DNA of 64,000 nt. Origin: Gnomoniopsis sp. IMI 355080 (lineage: Eukaryota; Ascomycota; Sordariomycetes; Diaporthales; Gnomoniaceae). The notes beneath the pieces are model-generated. The model did not search any database. It worked only from the letters and a program-made list of their open reading frames with translations, and was not told the origin of the DNA. The stretch is from the NCBI GenBank assembly GCA_027946555.1, contig JAPEVC010000032.1, positions 124,001-188,000 on the forward strand, given 5' to 3'. The stretch's first letter is position 1. Every line of letters starts with the position of its first letter. The translations under genes and the position numbers were made by a program. Shown piece by piece: positions 1 to 10,198 of the stretch.

Positions 1-494
1 TCCAAACACTTTTCAATGCTATATATATCTACCTAAACTGTCCTGGCACTTATTATACCGGTTTCGATGGCGATTGCACCAACCTTGTTATCCAGTGGCG
101 CGGATATGTGTACGCAATCACGACTGGTACCTACACGTTCCAAATCCCACCGCTTGCCGACGACAGAGAATGGCTGTGGCTCGGTTCAGCGGCCTATTCT
201 GGATGGAATAATACGAATTATGCTGCTCAAACATCATACGCTGATGCGAATGTGACGGGGACCGCTACAATATATGCGGAAGCAGGGACGTATATTCCCT
301 GGCGCGTATTGTATGCCCAACATACATATGTCGCTTTGGCTTCGCTTGCTGTCATCGCACCGGACGGGAGCTTGTTGATGAACCCGCAAACACGTCAGAC
401 TCAAGTTGCCAACGTCAGCTCGTCCTTTGTGCAGTACTCATGTTCGAACAGTACAGCTCCACCCTTCTTACCATGGGGTCAAGAGTTGAATTGA
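1..494 (+). CDS. GLEYA-domain cell-surface adhesin, 3' end (partial)
   Basis: The reading frame is open from base 3 to a TGA at 492-494, giving about 163 residues, so the 5' part lies outside the window. The fragment carries the core of a GLEYA lectin-like domain: a QWRGYVYAITTGTYTF strand, the DDREWLWLGSAAYSGW segment and the closing IPWRVLYAQ...IAPDG strand. GLEYA domains are PA14-related beta-sandwiches found at the tips of fungal adhesins, where they bind glycans. The protein ends soon after the domain (PPFLPWGQELN) with no GPI-type hydrophobic tail, so it is either secreted or attached through a missing N-terminal region. Two N-x-T/S sequons (NNTN, NVT) fit a secreted glycoprotein. The domain call is firm. 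Substrate and full length cannot be judged. Confidence 0.8.
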   Translation, partial: QTLFNAIYIYLNCPGTYYTGFDGDCTNLVIQWRGYVYAITTGTYTFQIPPLADDREWLWLGSAAYSGWNNTNYAAQTSYADANVTGTATIYAEAGTYIPWRVLYAQHTYVALASLAVIAPDGSLLMNPQTRQTQVANVSSSFVQYSCSNSTAPPFLPWGQELN

Positions 495-844
495 TAATAG
501 CATTCTGGTTTAGGACCATGCAAAGGTTTGGTTTGGTTTTATTTGGTCATTCATATACCACGAAGAACATATGACCTGTTTGTCGTTTGCGTTAATTTTT
601 TTTTATTTTTTATTGGCTTTAACTGGGTCTGTATACTACCTCTTATAGGGTTTTGGGACAAAAGGATGCTCTTGTTATATACTCATGCATTACTGCCAAT
701 CGCTTGTAGGCGAAACAGTCTCCAGAGACTCCAAGAAATAATTATTGATTTAATACTCTTCACATCAGGATTTCTCCAAGAACCGATCCCCCCTGCCTAG
801 AAGCAGCTAACGTTCTCTATTGGCCAAACAAACTGTGAAGGTAA
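495..844. other. Convergent intergenic region, no gene seen
   Basis: This is the spacer between the GLEYA gene (plus) and the small minus-strand gene. It is T-rich around 590-620 and holds no ORF with codon character. It probably contains the two 3' untranslated regions. Confidence 0.5.
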
Positions 845-1432
845 TCACGACCAGAAATCCATTCTCCATCCCTGAGTAGCGCTCACCCACTTTTTCTCAC
901 TGCTATCCCACCGAAACCAGTCATCGTAGGCCCAGCTCCAAGCCCAGCCGTTCTGATCTTGGGGTGGCAAGATGCGAGCCAAGCGCGCATCTTGTTCAAT
1001 TTCATCCAGAACAGGGCCGATATAGCGTGTAGCCTTGTTGCCTAGCTCAGCGGCAAGCAGCTTCTTACGGACATCTTGGATCCGAGACAGTGTGTCGGCG
1101 GTGACTTCATTGTTGTCCAATGGGTCTGCAGTCAGGTCTTTCCCAGCTAGAAGGAAGGGTTCTAGTGCCTTACCCAAGACATCCATTCTGTGGTTGAGGA
1201 TGCTTAGGGATGGTGAGTTGGCCAGTGCAGAAGAGATCTTGTCCTGTGTTCCTTCAGTAAGTAGTTGAAATGGAATATGTGAAAAGAAAAGGGGGGGGGG
1301 GTTGTTTCTGGACCTCTCACACCTTCGCAATAGTACCTGTCCACCCAATAACAGAGTATCTGAGCGCAATTTTGCATTGTCCAATGATATTTTGGAATCC
1401 AATAGCAATGTGGTGCCGTCTAACTTGTGCAT
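845..1432 (-). CDS. Small uncharacterised protein, one in-frame intron, N-terminus uncertain
   Basis: The minus frame is open from about 1567 to the stop at 847-845. The first ATG is at 1432. The middle of the frame is better read as an intron: donor CAG|GTACTA at 1336 and acceptor ACACAG at 1244. That gives exons 1337-1432 and 845-1243 (495 nt, 164 residues) joined in phase 0. Splicing removes a low-complexity proline stretch made by an 11-base C run (1291-1301 on plus) and yields a smooth amphipathic helical region (LRSDTLLLGG then DKISSALANSPSLSI). The C-terminus is rich in Trp (GWAWSWAYDDWFRW). The intron is 93 nt without a stop, so retention would also be translatable. The true start may lie in an upstream exon. 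The family is not recognised. Confidence 0.45.
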   Translation of the reverse strand: MHKLDGTTLLLDSKISLDNAKLRSDTLLLGGQVLLRRCERSRNNPPPLFFSHIPFQLLTEGTQDKISSALANSPSLSILNHRMDVLGKALEPFLLAGKDLTADPLDNNEVTADTLSRIQDVRKKLLAAELGNKATRYIGPVLDEIEQDARLARILPPQDQNGWAWSWAYDDWFRWDSSEKKWVSATQGWRMDFWS

Positions 1433-2498
1433 GCAGCTGCTCCTGTCGAGGTATTGGCAAAGGTAGCTGAGTGACCATGGCAAAATGTTTGGAAATGCTC
1501 TGCTCTCTTTATCCAGACAGGGTGGTGTTCGTCGACTATTTGTGGCATTTAGCCTGGGAGATTGCACTGGGTTGGATTACACAATAGTAATTGCTGAAAC
1601 TCGAATGGCATGATATAGAGGTGTCTTGTTTTTCTGCAATCTGGAACTTTCGGTAGGTATATACAGGATAATTGTCAAGAACAAGACACAGCTGTCTAGC
1701 TGTGATTCAACACTTGACAGCCGAAGTCACTAAAGTCTTACATGGTGAATTAGTAGTATGTATGACTTAGAAGCATATTTGTAGTAATTCATGATACTTT
1801 GAATGCATTTATGTGTCTTTTATTATGACTGACTGGACTCTCAGGTTTCAAGGCGATGACAAGCAGTATAGTGACAAAAGGTGATGGCAGCCTCACATAG
1901 GGTGCACGGGAAAGTGACTGGGTCAGCCAATGTCATCTTTGTGATAGAGCTAAGTACAGACATTAAGCTTGGCTATAACATAGAGACTGGAGGGAGGTCA
2001 GTATCTGAGCAGGTCAGGTGTGCAAAATATCTATTACAATTCTTAAAGCAAATGTGACCATGGACAAGATGAGTGAGTGGCTAAGGTTGGTCTGGTCTGA
2101 TGCAGGCTTCTTCGGGCTTCAGCTAAGTCCAACAGGCAAGCATGCTTCTTGGGGCTTCCAGCCAGGACGCATTGCTCCTATGAGATTGACATCCCTGGAT
2201 CATCCTTTCTGATTGCAGATGACAGGAGGGCAAGTGGATCTGCTGCGCATGGCTAGCACGGTCAGAATTACATTCTCACGACAGTGACGCTCTCCTCATG
2301 CTGGATCTGAACTCAATTTCCTGGCTCCATGGTGTGGCGAGAAGCCAATTCCGGTTCCGACCTGCTCTGTGTATGCCTGAAACACTGGAATTATAATCCA
2401 GAAGCAGAGTGAACACGAGATGCTAAACAACACAAATGAGAGAAATGAAATTAGTCTATTGTTACATGCCGCGGTGTATGCATATACAGCCAAAGTCT
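1433..2498. other. Intergenic region, no supportable gene
   Basis: About 1.07 kb separates the small minus-strand gene from the 3' end of SAC1. ORFs here are short and unlike the neighbouring coding sequence. It may include missing 5' exons or promoter of the 845-1432 gene and the 3' UTR of SAC1. Confidence 0.4.
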
Positions 2499-4739
2499 CT
2501 ACTCGATCCTCTTCTTGCCCTCCTCTGCATTGGAGTATCTTGCCGTGGTGAGCCCGCGCTCATGTCTTGCCACCAAGGGGCCGAGCAACGGATCTTTCCT
2601 GACCTTGCTGATCGTCTCCTGGTAACCCTCTGCCACGTATGGCCGTGGGTTGAGTTTGGGCCAATTAACCTGCGTGAAGCGTCAGCAACCACTCGCTCGC
2701 TTGCTATTTGTGATGGTGCGTCTGAGTGGACGGATTGACTTACATAGAGCATGCCGTTTTTCAAGACGAATCGCGCAGACCAAGCTCCCACTACCAGCCA
2801 AAACAAGATGAAGATACGCAGCGGGAGAACGGCTGAATCAGGCACCCGTCTGGTGAAAAGCCCCACGAAGACGAAGAAGAAGCTAAAGGCCAGGATGTAG
2901 GGAATTGACTGAATCAGGACAGGACGACGGTCGGCAAAGACGAGGCTCGGGCCGACTGACGCTGTGCCAGGGAGATAAACCCCCAGGAATAGATCGAACG
3001 AGTCCTGCCTGGGTCCGTCTAGAAAGTTGTTCTTGACGTATCGCGTTACCGCGATGTTGCCGTCACGGAGGGCGCCACCCTTGGTGCGAATACCCAGCCG
3101 GGTCATATCTGTTTTCATAGCACCTGTGCCAGAGTAGCTGTTGCTGACCACATCGGCGTTGTCGGCCCACAGATTGCGAAACATGAATTCGAAAGCCGGG
3201 TCCTCGTCCTTGAATGTTGCGCCGCGCTGCATAAGGCCGAGATCGACAAACATGCGGTCCAGGGTCCATCGGGCCATCATGCTCTGCACGACGTTTGTCC
3301 GGTCTAGGCAGTCCATGCAGTTTGTACGGACCACGGAGGTCTGCAAATTTCTAACTTCAAGGCGTCCATCTATGCCAGCCGGCATGTCAACTGCACGAAA
3401 GTACTGCTGTGCAAGCAGCGCGTCCTGCATCCTGTCCAAAAGGAGTTGCGCGCGGTGCAGTTTCATTCCCTTCGTCTCGGAATGGAAGTCAAAGTAGATG
3501 TAGTGAACACGATCAAAGGTCTTCTTCGATGAGCCGGATTCAATGATGTGGAACTTTTCGTCGGTACTTGTATTGCCCTGAACAGACTCCTTTGGCGAGC
3601 TCTGGAGCTTCTGTACGATTTCCTCATAGGCTTCCTTGACCCGCTGCTCCCGACCCTTCTGGTTTACAAGGTTGACTAGGTAGTTATCGCCGTAGAATTT
3701 GACCTGCTCGTCGAAGTGTGCTGCAGCCGCCGAGAGTGCAGAGTCGATGCCACGGATCTGTAGCTTGGGTGTGTAAGACAAAGTGTTGATCTCAGCCCAA
3801 TATACCGGAACACTGCCACGAGTTTGGACGTAGGCCAGGGTCTGCATCTCGCGGTTCTCAGTCTTGGAGGTCTGCATGTTGTTGCCCCCAGTGAACCCAC
3901 TCATACCACTCCCGCTGTCGTTCAAGATCACCACCTGCTCGGTTTCGTTGTAGTTGGACACATGGCCCTCTTCGTCGATTCCTCGCGAGAAATATCTGGT
4001 TCCACCTCGGTGTCGAGAGCGGCGGGTGATGAGGACAATCGTCAGTGGGGTGCCCTTGAAAGTGGTCGGATGTATCTCGAGCATGCCAAAGATGACGGGA
4101 AGGATGTACGGGTCGGCACCCGGTTGCGGTCCTGGCTGGCCCCTGGCCCCCAAATTCCGGTAATTGATCAGGTCGGACTGCACAAATCGGTTCCAAAAGA
4201 AGCGGTCGTCGGCTCTTTGCCAGAGTGGTGCAGAGGTGTCGTGCTGCGACTGGCGCTGGAAGCTGTTTGTGAGGTCGATTGAGTAGGAGAAGTACATGGG
4301 TCCAGATTTGATGAATGATTTGAGGATCTGGAGGAATTTGTCCTCGTCTGGATCGTGGACTTGTCGTTCGCGCAAAGGCAGAATGTCGGTGGAGACGATC
4401 TTGTAGACCATGTGGCCCCTGAGGCGACCCACGGGCTGAGCCTTGGTGATGACGATGACATACTTGTCTAAATAAAGTCAGTCAAGAACGCTCTCGCAAG
4501 ACCGTGAAGATGACCTCGAGGAGTGTCGTACCGAGACGCAATTGGATGATTCCCAAGATGCCTGCAATGCTCGTCACCCGTGAAACCCTCTTGCCAGCAA
4601 CCAGGGCGCCATCACTCAGCCTGATGTCGCCAGACGGGCGGTCTATTGTCAGAGCCGGCGCATTGGGTGTTGACGGCGAACGGAAGACGTAGGAGTCGGA
4701 TGCGACTTGGACATTGATATCTCTGAAGGGGAGAGCCAT
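2499..4739 (-). CDS. SAC1: Phosphoinositide phosphatase Sac1 (ER/Golgi membrane)
   Basis: Three exons, 4532-4739, 2744-4467 and 2499-2669, total 2103 nt and encode 700 residues. Introns of 64 and 74 bp have GTACGA/TTTAG and GTAAGT/CGCAG borders. The start is the ATG at 4739 (MALPFRDINVQ); an in-frame upstream ATG at 4826 would add a poor 29-residue leader. The Sac domain contains the catalytic Cx5R(T) motif CMDCLDRT with Cys at about residue 453, preceded by the usual VVRTN strand. Two hydrophobic segments near 587-608 and 618-638 form the C-terminal membrane anchor of Sac1 family members. The last exon adds a cytosolic tail beginning VNWPKLNPRPYV. Family knowledge: it hydrolyses mainly PI4P at the ER and links to sphingolipid and actin control. 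It is divergent from YPT5. Confidence 0.95.
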
Positions 4740-5552
4740 GGTAGGCAGTTCGGAGCCAGGCGAGTCGAGGAAGGGCACGGCAAGGTAAGGCAAGACAAGT
4801 CGAGTCGCAACGGCGAAGTTGGACACCTTGATGCTTTGAGAAAGACCCAGGTGGTCAGGGTCGGATGACTTGGTAAGGTTGTAAAATTTCTTCTAGGCCA
4901 TCAGCTCCGACTATTTAAGTTCTCTACTTTGGTGTAGAGCAGTTGATGAGGAGATGTCGTGACCGGGGAGTTAATTAGGGAGACGAATCAATCCAATGTG
5001 AAGCGAAAGCACTCGGAGGAGCTTACTGTATACTACGGTGGGATCGCTGTCATCTGCGCAGGGGTTCGTCTAAGAGCTTCGTCGTCACAGCAGGCAGGGG
5101 TGTGCTCTCCATGTGAAGTTGTCTGTGGTACCTAATTACATGAACGCACGGGCCAAAATCGGGGCCGCCTGATGCCTGACGTTGCTGGAACTTGGCGCAG
5201 CCGCAGCCGCAACCTTTTGGGCTTGCAACCGGAACCCAGCAAGCAACCTTCCCAACACTCTGACAACAATTCATCATCAACCACACCACCCTTTCCGATC
5301 TGATCCCCAATCAACGCAGGCTCTTTCGAGACCTCGTCGTGACCCTCTGGACAGCTATTCTCTTTTGCAGTCGAGAGCGCTTCGCCCTCTCCTATCGCCT
5401 GCGACTCAACCCGACTGCTACCCTACTCTACCGTCTTGCGTCTTGCCGCCCTAACAGGCGATTACGAATTTCCTAGATCCCTAGATATCGGTGGATCTTC
5501 CATACGACTCCTTGGACAACACAACCGTCCTCACAATCACAACAACCCCGCT
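4740..5552. promoter_or_regulatory. Shared divergent promoter/leader region of SAC1 and YPT5
   Basis: The 813 bp lie between the SAC1 start (minus) and the YPT5 start (plus). A CTATTTAAG element near 4911-4919 is a possible TATA-like box for the SAC1 side. From about 5230 to 5550 the plus strand becomes C/T- and CAA-rich, as is usual for fungal 5' leaders. No conserved ORF is present. Assignment as a bidirectional promoter is inferred from gene orientation only. Confidence 0.5.
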
Positions 5553-6467
5553 ATGGCTTCTCGAGGTCCTCCAGGTGCCCGCGGCATGGGCAACCGCTTT
5601 GCGCAATTCAAGTTGGTCCTGCTCGGTATGTCTCGTCCATAAAGTGCCGACAAAGAGACCACTTCGCTAACGTTATCACAGGGGAATCGGCTGTTGGCAA
5701 GGTACTTTCCCCACGATCCACCGGGCCTCCGGACATCCTCGGCACCATCAACTGACAACCAAATACAGAGCTCAATAGTGTTGCGATTCGTAAAGGTGCG
5801 CTCGACCATCGTCCCGGCCATGCCGAGGCCAGGCCCAAGGCTAATCAGGTGTGCAGGACCAATTCGACTCCTACAGAGAATCTACCATCGGTGCCGCCTT
5901 CCTCACACAGACCATTTCCCTCGACGAGAACACAACTGTCAAGTTTGAAATCTGGGACACAGCTGGTCAGGAACGATACAAATCCTTGGCGCCCATGTAT
6001 TACAGAAATGCAAACTGCGCTGTCGTTGTTTACGATATCACACAAGCCGTACGTCTAGTAGTGATGGATGCATTCACCGCGTGGCATGGATAGATAAGGC
6101 TGACAAATTTATGCAGTCATCCTTAGACAAAGCCAAGGCGTGGGTCAAAGAGCTCCAACGTCAGGCGAATGAGAACATCATCATCGCCCTCGCCGGCAAC
6201 AAGTTGGATCTCGTCACCGAACAACCCGACAAGAGAGCCATTCCCGCTGCTGAGGCGGAGACATACGCACGCGAGGCCGGTCTGTTGTTCTTCGAAACGT
6301 CGGCTAAGACAGCCGAGAATGTGAGGGAATTGTTTACCGCCATCGCCAAAAAGTTGCCACTCGATCAAGCTGGACCACGACACTCCCGGACAGGGCAGCG
6401 CCCAGGCGTCAGCCTGGGAGCGCCGGAGAGTGCAAACACCAATACCAACGGCTCATGTGCCTGCTAA
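5553..6467 (+). CDS. YPT5: Rab5-type endosomal small GTPase (Ypt5/Vps21)
   Basis: Five exons, 5553-5625, 5682-5701, 5769-5795, 5857-6048 and 6117-6467, total 663 nt and encode 220 residues. The four introns are 56-68 bp. Guanine-nucleotide motifs are complete: P-loop GESAVGKS (25-32), switch I region YRESTIGAAF (46-55), WDTAGQE (73-79), NKLD (132-135) and ETSAK (164-168). The switch II run DTAGQERYKSLAPMYYRNA is diagnostic for Rab5. The C-terminal CAC is a CXC-type double geranylgeranylation signal. Family knowledge: Rab5 recruits tethers and PI3-kinase to early endosomes. The P-loop is assembled across a 20-nt and a 27-nt micro-exon. It shares its upstream region with SAC1. Confidence 0.96.
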
Positions 6468-7372
6468 AGTATGGCTGGGTTGAGGTGTGTAGAGGAGAGG
6501 GTGGTAGAGCACAACTTGGCTTTGTGATTTTATTGTCACCAAGCCCTGGTTGAGATTACGTATCCGGACACATGGCTTCTGAACATGGGCTTCTGGTACA
6601 CATATGGATCCTGTTGATGGGCCAACCGGATCGAGAGGTGAAACAGCGCGCATTCCAGAAGGAAGAAGTGAGAGCTCGGCGATGTGACAACTGGGTGGAT
6701 TGGGAAGGGGGGCTTTACTGAAGGACGGATTGTGCTAGTCCCTGTTTAATACCTGTTTTCGATGCGTTCTTCTTGAATTTCAATCTGACAACAGCACCTC
6801 ATTTCGATCGTTGGCTTAGTCCGGGGAAGGGGCAGGTCTCTTGGCGTCCGGGCTGTGTTGGAGCTGATGAGAGTGTTCAAGCGCACCTCCCTGTCTCCTT
6901 GATGATGGAGAATATTCTTCGAAGCAGGGCAGCATTAAATACAATACCACAGAGAAGAGAGATGCCACTTTTTCATTGGACATATTTGTGAATGTGATGT
7001 GATTGCCATAGGTCTGTATCTTGCCGTTGGTTTTGCTTGAAGCCGGTTGCTTTCCCGATCCCTTTTTCCTGAGGAGGGAACTAATGTAACACAATACGGA
7101 GAAGATCTAAAGATATGTAGAATTGGAGATTATTTGCAAGTATACAGAGGATATTGTGAAGATACTTCTGATGCTTTGGTCCGGGGGGTGGGTTGGTTCG
7201 GTTAAGGAAGCAGATGACGTTGCTCCTGTGGATTGACAATCCCTGTTCGCCCATCAGAGCTTAGACGCGAGAATTTCCGGCAAAGCAACAATTCCGTTCC
7301 TGGCCGCTGTCAGAAACGTCCCTCCCTCACCAACAAGTCCGACCACCCCCGTGACGGCCATTTCATTCCCTC
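6468..7372. other. Intergenic region, YPT5 3' end to MIC60 leader
   Basis: About 0.9 kb lie between two plus-strand genes. Nothing coding is recognised. The first half is the likely YPT5 3' UTR. The last 150 bp before 7373 are C-rich (for example ccctcaccaacaagtccgac), consistent with a promoter and short leader of MIC60. Confidence 0.5.
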
Positions 7373-9519
7373 ATGTTGCGGACATCGCTTCGATCCGTGA
7401 GGGGTCTGAGCAGCAGGCCTGCTGCTGCTGCTGCCTCTGGCCGTCAATGGCAAGCAGCAGCCGCTCGGCCTGCTGGGCTCGTGCCGAGAGTGAGTGCTTC
7501 ATTCTCTGATTTAATTTGCTCTGCTCTGATTTTTGGTCATGCGAGCTATTGTGATGCGACATTGACTGACAATTCGCTCGTTTGTAGAGATGCTATGCCG
7601 ACGAGAAGCAGCCCCAGGTCCCTAAAATGCCCGCGGCAGAAACAAACACCACGCCTTCCACCCAACCGCCTCCTCCAACGAGTGAGGCCAACGTCGAAGC
7701 CAAGACTATCGCGGCCGAGAACGTGCCTCTGACGCCGCCAGCCCCCGAAGACCTTGGGAAGGTCACCAAGAACGAGGGCTCTAACATCGCCACCCCCCTT
7801 CCGCCACCCCCCGCAGGAAAGGGCTTTTTCCGAAGACTGCGCAACTATGTCCTGACCCTCGTGATTCTGGGCGCTGTCGCCTTTGGCGGAGGTGTATACT
7901 ACTCGCGTATCAACGACAGCTTCCACGACTTCTTCACCGAGTACATTCCATACGGCGAGCAGGCCGTACTCTACTTGGAGGAAATGGAATTTCGCAAGCG
8001 ATTCCCCAATATCTCGAACCGCGGCGGGCCTCAGAGGGGACGCGGCGATACCGGCGAGGCAGTCAAGATACCCGCTCAGTCTGGTGTAGCATGGAGGGTG
8101 GCCGATGCTGGCGAGCCCGCCGGCAGGCAATCGAACGCTGCGGATAAGACGGAGAAGGTCAAGCAGATTGCAAAGGCCAAGTCACCCGAACCCAAGGAGG
8201 TGCCTACGAAGCCAAAGGAACAACCTGCTCCTAAAGCTGCGGAGCCCAGGAAGGCCACTCCCCCTCCCGCTGATGCTGCGACTACGGGCTTCAAGGCTCC
8301 AGAGGTCAACGAGCCATCGAGACTCCCACCCGCTGCCCCTCTTCAGCCTGTCTACTTCCCTGGCGTGGATGAGCCTGTGGTCCAGGACCTGGCGCACATG
8401 CTGAACGACATTATCGCGGTGATCAATGCTGATGGCGCGCACGCCAAGTACTCGTCCTCCATCGACAAGGCCAAGAACGAACTCCAGAAGGTCTATAAGG
8501 AGATCGACCAGATCAAGGCCGAGGCGGAGAAGAACGCGGCTGCTCAGGTCAAAGAGCGCGTCGAAGTCTTCGACAAGGCAGCGAACGACCTGTTGACCCG
8601 CGTGGAGACGACCATGGCTGCACAGGAGGCCGGCTGGCAGCGTGAGTTTGACGAAGAGATGCGTAAGATCAAGGACACGTACGAGAACCGCATCAAGGTC
8701 ATGACGGAGCGCGAGCGAGAACTCAGCGAGCAGCGCCTGAGCAACAAGATGTTGGAGCAGGCACTCGAGCTGAAGCGACAATTCACGAAGCAAATCCAGG
8801 ATCAGGTTGAGAAGGAGCGCGACAGCAGGTTGGGCAAGCTGGATGAACTCTCCAAGTCTGTGTCAGACCTGGAGAAGCTGGCGGCCGGCTGGAATGAGGT
8901 AGTCGACATGAACCTGCGCACGCAGCAGCTGCATGTGGCTGTGGAGGCAGTACGCGCTAGCCTGGAAGATGCAGCCCACCCGCGGCCCTTTATCAAGGAG
9001 CTCGTAGCGTTGAAGGAGATTGCGGCCGATGATAGCGTTGTCAACGCAGCTATCGCATCCATCAACCCTGTGGCCTACCAGCGTGGCGTCTCCAATTCGG
9101 CCGAGTTGATCGATCGCTTCCGACGAGTGGCGGCAGAGGTACGCAAAGCGTCGCTGTTGCCCGAGGACGCTGGTGTCGCCAGCCATGCGTCCAGCTTCGT
9201 CTTGAGCAAGGTCTTGTTCAAGAAACAGGGGCTGGCTGCCGGGGACGACGTTGAGAGTATCCTTACGCGCACGCAGACATTCTTGGAAGAGGGCGATCTA
9301 GATGGCGCTGCGCGAGAGATGAACGGGCTGACAGGCTGGGCGAAGACATTGAGCCGTGACTGGTTGGGTGAGGTGCGCAAAGTGCTGGAGGTGAGGCAGG
9401 CCTTAGACGTAAGTGTTACATGACATTCTCCACAGCAGACTTTGCAGACAGACTCGGCTGACACTATCAAACAGGTCATTCAGACAGAGGCAAGGCTCCA
9501 GAGCTTGAAGGTCGAGTAA
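7373..9519 (+). CDS. MIC60: MICOS complex subunit Mic60 (mitofilin/Fcj1)
   Basis: Exons 7373-7489, 7588-9408 and 9475-9519 total 1983 nt and encode 660 residues. Introns are 98 and 66 bp (GTGAGT/TGTAG and GTAAGT/AACAG). The N-terminus (MLRTSLRSVRGLSSRPAAA) is an Arg/Ser/Ala-rich mitochondrial presequence. A proline/alanine-rich linker leads to one membrane segment at about 126-144 (YVLTLVILGAVAFGGGVYY). The intermembrane-space part has a long acidic/basic coiled coil (about 300-470) and a C-terminal mitofilin domain, with the last exon supplying the conserved tail VIQTEARLQSLKVE. Family knowledge: Mic60 shapes cristae junctions and contacts outer-membrane TOM/SAM complexes. The ATG at 7627 is internal; the upstream exon is needed for the presequence. 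Long antisense ORFs here are shadows. Confidence 0.95.
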
Positions 9520-10198
9520 GAGTAGAGCATAGAGTGAGGGAAAATGTGCCCCCAAGAGTCTGGTCGATTGTTCTATATTGAATATCAGACTGAGTCTTGG
9601 CTTGTCTATAGAAAATTCCACATTCAAAGACGTGTCTATCTATCTACCTACGGCAATGGAGGAGGAAGGGCGAAAAGAGGGCAGCATTGCCTTGTGTAAG
9701 AAAATACCACATTGTAACAACTCGATCCGGTCCTTTTGAAAGCTTTTGACTTCTATGCTATGAGAATTTGAGTAGGCCCTTCAGCCTGTGTAATATGTAC
9801 ACCTCATGGATAAGTAGCCATGCATCTAGGTGCATGTCAGATAATGCAAGATTACGGCAGAAATCATGTCCGAAAGAGTCGCCGGCAAAATAAAGAGTCT
9901 CCAACCGGCCGGGCCAAGTCCGTACGCAGAGCACCGCGAATGCGGGGCCGTCGTCATTTTCGAACCGGGTGTCGTGCTACGTGCAGCATCTTTCAACTCC
10001 ATTGTCAAGATTGTTGAACTGCCCGTATTCTATTACCAAGCAGCGGGTCACACTCACAAATTATACCTGGTCCCCCTCACGGACGGCGCCATGATCAAAT
10101 GATCAGACTTGAAGCTCTGTAAATCTCCCTTGTCGCAGAGCCTTTTCCACGTTCACGTTTCCATCCATTCTCTTTTCCCCGGGCCGAATTTCGTCGCC
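9520..10198. other. Intergenic region upstream of DLD1, with a short upstream ORF
   Basis: The 679 bp lie between MIC60 and DLD1. It contains an ATG-started ORF of 78 codons at 9866-10102 that ends 97 bp before the DLD1 start. No family is recognised, and it may be chance or an upstream ORF in the DLD1 leader. The last 90 bp are C/T-rich. Confidence 0.4.

Noticed and set aside
7546..8130. 194-codon antisense ORF opposite MIC60
   Set aside because: It is a shadow of the MIC60 exon and crosses its intron.
10109..10198. Upstream in-frame start for DLD1
   Set aside because: It would place 30 non-presequence residues before a clear mitochondrial targeting sequence.
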